This document shows positions 7,309 through 14,128 of a DNA stretch of 24,268 nt, piece after piece. The position numbers and the translations under genes are program-made. The notes below the pieces were generated by a model. That model made no database searches. It was not told where the DNA came from and worked only from the letters and a program-made list of their open reading frames with translations. This DNA is from CAKRPJ01 sp934376955 (lineage in GTDB: Bacteria > Bacillota > Clostridia > Lachnospirales > Lachnospiraceae): the NCBI GenBank assembly GCA_934376955.1, contig CAKRPJ010000035.1, forward strand, positions 1-24,268, written 5' to 3'. Numbering within the stretch: the first letter of the stretch is position 1; each line of letters begins with the position of its first letter.

Positions 7309-8340
7309 ATGAAAATTATCGTTACGGGTGGCGCCGGATTTATCGGCGGAAACTTTATCCATCACATGGTAAATAAATATCCGGATTATGATATCGTCAA
7401 TCTGGATCTGCTCACCTACGCAGGAAATCTCGAGACTTTAAAGCCGGTGGAGGGAAAGCCGAATTATAAATTCGTAAAGGGCGATATTGCAGACCGCAAG
7501 TTCGTGTTTGAGCTTTTTGAAAAGGAAAAGCCGGACGTAGTTGTCAACTTTGCGGCTGAGAGCCATGTGGACCGCTCTGTTCTCGATCCGGAAAGCTTCG
7601 TCCGTACAAATGTAATGGGAACAACAACGCTTCTGGATGCATGCAGAGAATACGGGATCAAGCGTTACCATCAGGTATCCACAGATGAAGTTTACGGAGA
7701 CCTTCCGTTAGACCGCCCGGATCTTTTCTTTACCGAGGAGACACCGCTTCATACATCAAGCCCCTACTCCTCCTCAAAGGCCAGCGCGGATCTTTTTGTT
7801 CTGGCTTACCACAGAACCTACGGACTCCCGGTGACGATCTCCCGCTGCTCCAATAACTACGGGCCGTATCATTTCCCGGAGAAGCTGATTCCTCTGATGA
7901 TCAGCCGTGCGCTTGCCGATGAATCCCTGCCGGTCTACGGTACAGGTGAGAATGTGCGTGACTGGCTCCATGTTTCCGACCACTGTGAGGCGATCGACCT
8001 GATCATCCACAAAGGACGCGTGGGCGAGGTCTACAATGTGGGCGGCCACAATGAGCGGACAAACCTTGAGGTCGTAAAGACGATCCTTAAGGCACTTGAT
8101 AAGCCGGAAAGCCTGATCAAATATGTCACAGACCGTCCGGGACATGACAGACGATATGCGATCGACCCGACAAAGCTTGAGACAGAGCTTGGTTGGGTAC
8201 CTAAATATAATTTTGACACCGGTATTCAGCAGACGATCCAGTGGTATCTGGACAATCAGGACTGGTGGAAGCACATTTTAAGCGGCGAATACAGCAGTTA
8301 TTTTGACAATATGTATGGAAAGAGACTGGGTGAAAAATAA
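7309..8340 (+). CDS. rmlB: dTDP-glucose 4,6-dehydratase
   Basis: NAD+-dependent short-chain dehydrogenase that converts dTDP-glucose to dTDP-4-keto-6-deoxyglucose. The start is taken at the ATG at 7309 (343 aa), preceded by AGAAGGAG with a 10-base gap; the frame continues up to 7279, but that would overlap the end of rmlA and add a basic non-family tail. Visible: nucleotide-binding TGGAGFIG (6-13), catalytic TDE (125-127, STDEVYGDL) and the Tyr-xxx-Lys pair Tyr153/Lys157 in SPYSSSKAS. The substrate-binding text SNNYGPYHFPEKLIPL is typical of RmlB. The stop codon abuts the rmlD ATG. Confidence 0.96.
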   Translation: MKIIVTGGAGFIGGNFIHHMVNKYPDYDIVNLDLLTYAGNLETLKPVEGKPNYKFVKGDIADRKFVFELFEKEKPDVVVNFAAESHVDRSVLDPESFVRTNVMGTTTLLDACREYGIKRYHQVSTDEVYGDLPLDRPDLFFTEETPLHTSSPYSSSKASADLFVLAYHRTYGLPVTISRCSNNYGPYHFPEKLIPLMISRALADESLPVYGTGENVRDWLHVSDHCEAIDLIIHKGRVGEVYNVGGHNERTNLEVVKTILKALDKPESLIKYVTDRPGHDRRYAIDPTKLETELGWVPKYNFDTGIQQTIQWYLDNQDWWKHILSGEYSSYFDNMYGKRLGEK

Positions 8341-9195
8341 ATGAGGATCTTAGTTACAGGTGTCAAGGGACAGCTTGGCCATGATGTGGTTAATGAGATG
8401 AAAAAGCGCGGTCTGGATCCGGTGGGAGTGGATCTGGAGGAGATGGATATCACTGACAAAGAGGCCTGTGTCAAAGTTATCACAGAAGCCAAGGTTGATG
8501 CAGTGATCCATTGTGCAGCCTATACAGCCGTGGATGCGGCAGAGGATAATGTGGAGCTTTGCCGAAAGGTAAATTCTCAGGGAACCAGAAATATTGCTGA
8601 GGTCTGCCGTGATCTTGACATTAAAATGATGTATATCAGTACGGACTATGTATTCGACGGACAGGGAACCCGTCCATGGGAGCCGGATGATGCAAGAAAT
8701 CCGTTAAATGTATATGGTCAGACCAAGTATGAGGGCGAGCTGGCAGTGGAGGAGCTGGTGAAGAAGTTCTTTACAGTCAGGATCGCATGGGTATTTGGAG
8801 TAAACGGAAAGAACTTTATTAAGACCATGCTGCGGATCGGAAAAGAGAGAGGCGCAGCCTCAGTCGTGGATGATCAGATCGGTTCCCCGACCTACACCTA
8901 TGATCTGGCAAGGCTTCTTGTGGACATGATCCAGACAGAGAAGTACGGACGCTACCATGCCACGAACGAGGGCTTATGCTCATGGTATGAATTTGCCTGC
9001 GAGATATTCCGGCAGGCAGGAATGGATCAGGTGAAGGTAACGCCGGTCCATACCAGCGAGTATCCGGCATCAAAGGCCAAGAGACCGATGAACAGCCGGA
9101 TGAGCAAGGAAAAACTGACAGAGAACGGGTTTGAGCGCCTTCCGGAATGGAAGGATGCGGTGGGCCGCTATCTGAAAGAGATCACCTTGCCGTAA
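8341..9195 (+). CDS. rmlD: dTDP-4-dehydrorhamnose reductase
   Basis: NAD(P)H-dependent reductase giving dTDP-L-rhamnose, the donor for rhamnose-containing wall polysaccharides. 284 aa, normal length. Nucleotide-binding TGVKGQLG (6-13), CAAYTAVDAAE (58-68), catalytic STDYVFDG (100-107) and the Tyr125/Lys129 pair in YGQTKYEGE all match RmlD. Its ATG follows the rmlB TAA with no gap, and only a weak ribosome site (GAGACTGGG) is available, so translation is probably coupled to rmlB. The 3,5-epimerase RmlC, which must act before this enzyme, is not encoded in the window. Confidence 0.95.
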   Translation: MRILVTGVKGQLGHDVVNEMKKRGLDPVGVDLEEMDITDKEACVKVITEAKVDAVIHCAAYTAVDAAEDNVELCRKVNSQGTRNIAEVCRDLDIKMMYISTDYVFDGQGTRPWEPDDARNPLNVYGQTKYEGELAVEELVKKFFTVRIAWVFGVNGKNFIKTMLRIGKERGAASVVDDQIGSPTYTYDLARLLVDMIQTEKYGRYHATNEGLCSWYEFACEIFRQAGMDQVKVTPVHTSEYPASKAKRPMNSRMSKEKLTENGFERLPEWKDAVGRYLKEITLP

Positions 9196-9214
9196 AAATG
9201 TTTAGGAGATTATT

Positions 9215-10570
9215 ATGGGAAAGTATTTTGGAACAGACGGCTTCCGCGGAGAGGCAAATGTGGATCTGACAGTTGAGCATGCCTATAAGGTGGGCCGTTT
9301 TCTGGGATGGTATTACGGAAAACAGGCAAAGGAGGAGCGCTGCCGCGTTGTGATCGGAAAGGATACGCGCCGCTCCAGCTATATGTTTGAATATTCTCTG
9401 GTTGCCGGTCTTACGGCTTCCGGAGCAGACGTATACCTTCTCCATGTTACAACAACGCCGAGCGTATCTCATGTGATCCACACAGAGGATTTTGACTGCG
9501 GGATTATGATCTCAGCCAGCCATAACCCGTTTTATGACAATGGGATCAAGGTCATGAACGGAAACGGGGAAAAGCTTGAGGAGAGTGTGATAACAGAGAT
9601 CGAGAAGTATCTGGACGGAGAAACCGGGGAGATCCCGCTGGCGACAAGAGAAAATATCGGACGCACGCTGGACTTTGCCGCAGGAAGAAACCGCTATATC
9701 GGATACCTTATCTCCATCGCGACCAGATCCTTTAAAGGAAAGAAGATCGGTCTGGATTGTGCAAACGGAAGCGCCTCCTCTGTGGCAAAGAGTGTTTTTG
9801 ATGCGCTGGGAGCCGACACATACGTGATCAACAACGAGCCGGACGGACTGAATATCAATACCGGCTGCGGCTCGACTCACATTGAAAAGCTTCAGGCCTA
9901 CGTAAAGGAAAACCATCTGGACGCAGGCTTTGCCTACGATGGAGATGCAGACAGATGCCTTGCGGTGGATGAAAAGGGAAATGTGGTGGACGGTGACCTT
10001 ATCCTTTATATCTGCGGTAAATATATGAAGGAACAGGGAATCTTAAGAAACAACAAGATCGTTACGACGGTCATGTCAAACTTAGGACTTTATAAGGCTT
10101 TGGATCGAGAAGGGATCGGCTACGATAAGACAGCGGTTGGTGACAAGTATGTATATGAAAACATGTCACAGACCGGAAACTGTCTGGGCGGCGAGCAGTC
10201 CGGCCATATCATCTTCAGCAAGTATGCGAGGACCGGTGATGGGATCCTGACCTCCTTAAAGCTTATGGAGGTTATGCTGGAAAAGAAGGAAACCCTTTCC
10301 AAGCTTGCTTCTGAGGTAACGATCCTTCCGCAGCTTCTTAAAAATGTCCGTGTGGCAGATAAGGCAGCGGCACTGGGAGATCCGGATGTGCAAAAGGCGG
10401 CTGAGGACGTCGAGAAGGCACTGGGAGAGGATGGAAGACTTTTACTCAGACAGAGCGGAACAGAGCCCCTGATCCGTGTGATGGTCGAGGCAGAGACCGA
10501 AGCGATCTGCGAAAAATACGTGGATCAGGTGATCGAGGTTCTCAGGAAAAAAGGTCATATTGTTGAATAA
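9215..10570 (+). CDS. glmM: Phosphoglucosamine mutase
   Basis: Interconverts glucosamine-6-phosphate and glucosamine-1-phosphate on the way to UDP-GlcNAc for peptidoglycan. 451 aa, the usual length. The N-terminus YFGTDGFRG is the GlmM hallmark. The phosphoserine is Ser102 in ISASHNPFYDNGIK, the metal-binding loop is DGDADR (242-247), the sugar-binding loop is GGEQSGH (325-331), and the C-terminal phosphate-binding loop is RQSGTEPLIRV, where many homologues have RPSGTEP. TTTAGGAG sits 8 bases upstream. It lies 19 bases after rmlD without a terminator, so it shares the rml transcript, tying rhamnose and amino-sugar precursor supply together. Confidence 0.95.
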   Translation: MGKYFGTDGFRGEANVDLTVEHAYKVGRFLGWYYGKQAKEERCRVVIGKDTRRSSYMFEYSLVAGLTASGADVYLLHVTTTPSVSHVIHTEDFDCGIMISASHNPFYDNGIKVMNGNGEKLEESVITEIEKYLDGETGEIPLATRENIGRTLDFAAGRNRYIGYLISIATRSFKGKKIGLDCANGSASSVAKSVFDALGADTYVINNEPDGLNINTGCGSTHIEKLQAYVKENHLDAGFAYDGDADRCLAVDEKGNVVDGDLILYICGKYMKEQGILRNNKIVTTVMSNLGLYKALDREGIGYDKTAVGDKYVYENMSQTGNCLGGEQSGHIIFSKYARTGDGILTSLKLMEVMLEKKETLSKLASEVTILPQLLKNVRVADKAAALGDPDVQKAAEDVEKALGEDGRLLLRQSGTEPLIRVMVEAETEAICEKYVDQVIEVLRKKGHIVE

Positions 10571-10585
10571 AATAAGATCATTTGT

Positions 10586-10614
10586 ACCCGGTGCTGAAAA
10601 TGCACCGGGTTTTT
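10586..10614 (+). terminator. Intrinsic terminator of the rml-glmM operon
   Basis: ACCCGGTGC (10586-10594) pairs perfectly with GCACCGGGT (10602-10610), with a 7-base loop and a T run (TTTTT) at the 3' side. Confidence 0.88.
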
Positions 10615-10679
10615 GACATATAATCATATCTGTCATAAGATGTAATAACAGATATAATCAATTGTTATGGACGGCCTTA

Positions 10680-10708
10680 TTGATATTCCAATGATTCAAT
10701 GCTATAAT
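10680..10708 (+). promoter_or_regulatory. leuA promoter
   Basis: TTGATA (10680-10685), 17-base spacer, TATAAT (10703-10708), also preceded by TG to make an extended -10. Near-consensus sigma-A promoter. Transcription should start near 10715, leaving a leader of about 92 nt. Confidence 0.78.
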
Positions 10709-10737
10709 ACAGCCAAAATATTTTCGGAAAAGGACTG

Positions 10738-10782
10738 ATGCGAATGACGCTAGACCTAAAGGCAGGACAATATATGGCATAA
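10738..10782 (+). CDS. Possible leuA leader peptide
   Basis: A 14-codon frame (MRMTLDLKAGQYMA) lies wholly inside the leuA leader. A second ATG at 10744 is 9 bases after AAAAGGA and would give a 12-residue peptide. It contains two Leu codons, both CTA, the codon this window's core genes rarely use, two codons apart. No terminator hairpin is visible between it and leuA, so classic attenuation is not shown. It may couple leucine supply to translation, or be chance. Confidence 0.35.
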   Translation: MRMTLDLKAGQYMA

Positions 10783-10806
10783 TGATAATACGGAGGAATA
10801 AAGCTC

Positions 10807-12480
10807 ATGATGAATGTTAACAGATATAGGAAGGTTCCTGTTGTCCATTATCCGGAGAGAGAGTGGCCGAATAAAGAGATCGAAAAGGCGCCGGTCTGGT
10901 GCAGTGTGGATCTGCGTGACGGAAACCAGGCACTGGTTGAACCGATGGTAGTAGAAGAAAAGATCGAGATGTTCAATATGCTGATCGCAATGGGATTTAA
11001 GGAGATTGAGATCGGATTTCCAGCAGCATCCCAGATCGAATTTGACTTTTTAAGACAGCTGGTAGAGAGAAATATGATACCGGACGATGTGACTGTTCAG
11101 GTATTGACACAGTGCAGAGAGCATCTGATACAGAGAACCTTTGAATCCATACAGGGAATTAAAAAGGCGATCGTACATATTTATAATTCCACATCCACTC
11201 TGCAGCGGGATGTAGTCTTCCACATGGACAGAGAGGACATCAAGCAGATCGCCATCGACGGCGTTGCAATGGTAAAAAAATATATGCAGGATCATGACGG
11301 TGAGGTGATCCTTGAGTATTCACCGGAGAGCTTTACCGGGACAGAGCTTGACTTCGCGCTGGATGTGTGCAATGCAGTCCAGAAGGCGTGGGGCCCGACA
11401 CCGGAAAAGAAAATGATCGTGAATCTTCCGTCAACCGTGGAGATGACGACACCGAATGTATATGCGGATCAGATCGAGTGGATGATCCGGCATCTCGATA
11501 ACAGGGAGAGCATCGTTGTCAGTGTCCATCCCCATAATGACCGGGGAACCGGAGTCGCAGCTACCGAGCTGGCACTTTTAGCAGGTGCCGACCGTGTTGA
11601 GGGGACGCTGTTCGGAAACGGAGAGAGAACCGGAAATGTCGATATCCTGACACTGGCCTATAACATGTTTTCCCAGGGGATCGACCCCATGCTGGAGCTT
11701 TCTGACATTAAGAAGATCGCAGAGGTCTATGAGCGCTGCACAAAGATGCATATCGATCCGAGACATCCCTATGCCGGAAAGCTTGTATTTACGGCGTTTT
11801 CCGGTTCTCATCAGGATGCCATCAACAAGGGAATGCACGCACTGCTGGAACGTCAGAGCAAGGTATGGCAGGTTCCGTATCTTCCGATCGATCCCTCCGA
11901 TATCGGCCGGGAATACGAGCCGGTGGTTCGAATCAACAGCCAGTCCGGGAAGGGCGGTGTCGCCTTTGTCATGGAATCCTTCTTTGGCTTCAAGCTTCCG
12001 CGGGGAATGCATAAGGAGTTTGCAGATATTATCCAGAAGATCGCAGAGAGACAGGGCGAGGTCGCTCCGGATCAGATCATGGAGGAATTTAGAAGGAATT
12101 ATCTGGATAAGAAGGAGCCATATCACTTTAAAAAGTGTAAGATCACCGATTTTGAATCAGATGGAGATTTTACAACGGTGGCTGTTGTCACCTACACCGA
12201 TCATGGGGTAAACAGACAGTTTGAAGGAGTCGGAAACGGCCCCATTGATGCAGTACAGCGCGGTATCGAGGAGGAGCTGGGGATCAACATCAAGGTTCTG
12301 GACTACAGCGAGCATGCTCTTACCTCCGGTTCGGGAGCGCAGGCGGCATCCTATATCCATGTAATGGATCAGGATTCCAAGCGTGTGACCTATGGTGTCG
12401 GCATTAGCTCGAACATTACGAGAGCCTCCCTGCGTGGTATTTTCAGTGCGGTAAACCGCCTGTTCGGAGAGAATGCATAG
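10807..12480 (+). CDS. leuA: 2-isopropylmalate synthase (long form)
   Basis: Condenses acetyl-CoA with 2-oxoisovalerate, the committed step of leucine synthesis. 557 aa, matching the longer LeuA type found in actinobacteria and many Clostridia rather than the ~510-aa form. The start is set by CGGAGGA about 10 bases upstream of 10807; a second ATG follows at once. Catalytic/metal residues: DLRDGNQ (35-41), the HPHNDRGTG metal-binding motif, and GNGERTGNVD. The C-terminal ~130 residues (from about 430) have the LeuA dimerisation/allosteric fold with the late GSGAQAASYIHV stretch, so leucine feedback inhibition is expected. It is monocistronic here; no leuB, leuC or leuD is nearby. No clear terminator follows. 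Confidence 0.95.
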   Translation: MMNVNRYRKVPVVHYPEREWPNKEIEKAPVWCSVDLRDGNQALVEPMVVEEKIEMFNMLIAMGFKEIEIGFPAASQIEFDFLRQLVERNMIPDDVTVQVLTQCREHLIQRTFESIQGIKKAIVHIYNSTSTLQRDVVFHMDREDIKQIAIDGVAMVKKYMQDHDGEVILEYSPESFTGTELDFALDVCNAVQKAWGPTPEKKMIVNLPSTVEMTTPNVYADQIEWMIRHLDNRESIVVSVHPHNDRGTGVAATELALLAGADRVEGTLFGNGERTGNVDILTLAYNMFSQGIDPMLELSDIKKIAEVYERCTKMHIDPRHPYAGKLVFTAFSGSHQDAINKGMHALLERQSKVWQVPYLPIDPSDIGREYEPVVRINSQSGKGGVAFVMESFFGFKLPRGMHKEFADIIQKIAERQGEVAPDQIMEEFRRNYLDKKEPYHFKKCKITDFESDGDFTTVAVVTYTDHGVNRQFEGVGNGPIDAVQRGIEEELGINIKVLDYSEHALTSGSGAQAASYIHVMDQDSKRVTYGVGISSNITRASLRGIFSAVNRLFGENA

Positions 12481-12562
12481 TTTATTCTATATATTGCCGC
12501 TTTTTTGCCTTATTTGTGTTATAGAAATGTAAGGAAAATGAAAAACAATAATTGGAAATATA

Positions 12563-12571
12563 TGCTATAAT
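12563..12571 (+). promoter_or_regulatory. Extended -10 promoter before the wall-binding-repeat gene
   Basis: TGCTATAAT is an extended -10. No good -35 is present 16-18 bases upstream. Transcription would start near 12578, about 53 bases before the ATG. Confidence 0.55.
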
Positions 12572-12630
12572 GCAAGCAAGAAATAGATAATATTAAAATT
12601 TACAGATATTTAAAGGCGGGAGGTAATGAT

Positions 12631-13878
12631 ATGAAAAAGAAGAATTATGCATTAACGTTAGCAATGACAATCGCATTCAGCGCCGGAATGATGATCACAT
12701 CTCTGGCCGGATGGAAATCTCAAAACGGGAACTGGTATTATTACAATGATTCGACAGGCCAGATGGTTCGGGATGACTGGGTACGCAGCGGCAATAAGTG
12801 GTATTATGTAGATACAAACGGTGTGATGAAGGTCAACAGCCTGATCGATGATACGTATTATGTGAACGGAAACGGCGAGATGGTTATGAACACATGGATG
12901 TATCTGGAGGATAAATGGTATCAGGATGCCGGATGGAGATATTTCGGAAACAATGGTAAGGCTTATGCCAACGGCTGGAAGCAGATCAATGAAGTCTGGT
13001 ATCATTTCTCCAACTCGATCATGGATACATATTGGCTGGAGGAAGACGGAAAAACGTATTATCTGGGCAAGTCCGGAGCCATGACAACAGGCTGGAGACT
13101 CCTTGCCGACAGAGAGGATGACTGGGGAGAATACTGGTACTATTTTGGCGGCAACGGAAAGATGTATGCCGGCGGTGAGTATACGATAAACGGCTCCGTG
13201 TATGTTTTAGATACACATGGACGTATGAAAAACGGCTGGGTAAACACAGCGGACTATACAAGCAGCACATGGGGCGATCTCTCTACCTCCAAGATCGATA
13301 AGTTAAAATATTACAAGTCAGGCGGCCAGAGAGCAAGCGGCTGGCAGTATCTGACATCTCCGGACGAGGCAGAGGAAAGCTGGTATTACTTTAGGGACGG
13401 CCGTGCCTACTCCCCGGAATATAAGACAACAAAGATCGGAAAAGGCTACGGCATGGCAAAGATCAAAGGGGATACTTACTGCTTTGACTCGAAAGGCCGG
13501 ATGGTAACAGGGCTGGTCGAGGTAGACGGCGGAAAGAAATTCTACTTTAATCCGGAAAACGGCAAGATGATGACAGGACGTGTTATCGTTAACGATGAAA
13601 ACCATGACAATGAAGTATTCTACTTTACTACGACCGGTTCCATCGGCAATAAGGGAGATGGAATTACAGGTGTTAAGGACGGATGCCTTTATGAGAATGG
13701 GCTTCTGATCCGCGCTGAGGATGGAATGAGATATGAGAAGGTCGTAGTCGATGGTAAGGAATATGTAGTCAATGAACAGGGCAAGATAAAGACCAGCGGA
13801 ACCGTAACAGATGCGGATGGTGTTAAGTATAAGATCACCAAGCGGGATGACGGCACGTATAAGATCGAAGTCCTGTAA
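12631..13878 (+). CDS. Exported protein made of cell-wall-binding repeats
   Basis: A 415-aa secreted protein. GGGAGG lies 8 bases before the ATG. The signal peptide spans residues 1-26 (MKKKNYALTLAMTIAFSAG..., cut probably after SLA). The rest is almost all Trp/Tyr/Gly repeats of about 20 residues of the choline-binding/glucan-binding type, for example GNWYYYNDSTGQMVRDDWV, NKWYYVDTNGVMK, WYYFRDGRAYS and KKFYFNPENGKMMTG. No catalytic domain is visible: repeats run to about residue 385 and the last 40 residues are a KYKITKRDDGTYKIEV-type tail. Expected to bind teichoic or other wall polymer at the surface. The ligand is unknown; the name describes the repeat family only. It resembles the repeats of the CAP protein at 4941. 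Confidence 0.88.
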   Translation: MKKKNYALTLAMTIAFSAGMMITSLAGWKSQNGNWYYYNDSTGQMVRDDWVRSGNKWYYVDTNGVMKVNSLIDDTYYVNGNGEMVMNTWMYLEDKWYQDAGWRYFGNNGKAYANGWKQINEVWYHFSNSIMDTYWLEEDGKTYYLGKSGAMTTGWRLLADREDDWGEYWYYFGGNGKMYAGGEYTINGSVYVLDTHGRMKNGWVNTADYTSSTWGDLSTSKIDKLKYYKSGGQRASGWQYLTSPDEAEESWYYFRDGRAYSPEYKTTKIGKGYGMAKIKGDTYCFDSKGRMVTGLVEVDGGKKFYFNPENGKMMTGRVIVNDENHDNEVFYFTTTGSIGNKGDGITGVKDGCLYENGLLIRAEDGMRYEKVVVDGKEYVVNEQGKIKTSGTVTDADGVKYKITKRDDGTYKIEVL

Positions 13879-13913
13879 AAAACGATTGGTAGGAAATGAA
13901 ACGAAGCCGGATC

Positions 13914-13930
13914 GGAGCACGATATGCTCC
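13914..13930 (+). other. Hairpin downstream of the repeat-protein gene
   Basis: GGAGCA (13914-13919) pairs with TGCTCC (13925-13930), flanked by CCGGAT and GGGGC that can lengthen the stem. No T run follows. It may be part of the 3' end structure. Confidence 0.4.
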
Positions 13931-13962
13931 GGGGCAGGCAGACAATAAAACGAAAGTTTTCT

Positions 13963-13996
13963 TCCGGGATCTCAGAAATGAGGTCCCGGATTTGTT
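13963..13996 (+). terminator. Intrinsic terminator after the repeat-protein gene
   Basis: TCCGGGATCTC (13963-13973) pairs with GAGGTCCCGGA (13980-13990) over 11 positions with one G-U pair, followed by TTTGTT. It ends a few bases before the uvrA LexA box. Confidence 0.85.
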
Positions 13997-14000
13997 ATGA

Positions 14001-14040
14001 CGAACAAACGTTTGCATATTGCCGCCGGTTGTGCTATACT
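14001..14040 (+). promoter_or_regulatory. uvrA promoter with LexA (SOS) box
   Basis: CGAACAAACGTTTG (14001-14014) fits the Bacillus-type SOS consensus CGAACRNRYGTTYG at every fixed position. It overlaps the -35 TTGCAT (14012-14017), which stands 17 bases from TATACT (14035-14040, extended by TG). Binding of LexA would block the polymerase, so uvrA should be induced by DNA damage. Confidence 0.8.
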
Positions 14041-14128
14041 GTGGATAAGAAAATCGCAACTGTTAGAGTCAGTAAATATTGATGCAGCGGGTGCAGGTCT
14101 GTCCCGCAGCTACTTCCGAGGAGAAATA

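Noticed and set aside
10615..10806. T-box or known riboswitch upstream of leuA
   Set aside because: No TGGNACCGCG T-box sequence, specifier structure or terminator hairpin is present.
11578..12126. 182-codon frame opposite leuA, and similar long frames opposite other genes
   Set aside because: Antisense shadows of well-supported genes with no ribosome sites or family features.
13997..14128. N-terminal extension of uvrA
   Set aside because: It covers the LexA box and promoter; the ATG at 14129 follows GAGGAGA and starts the conserved UvrA text.
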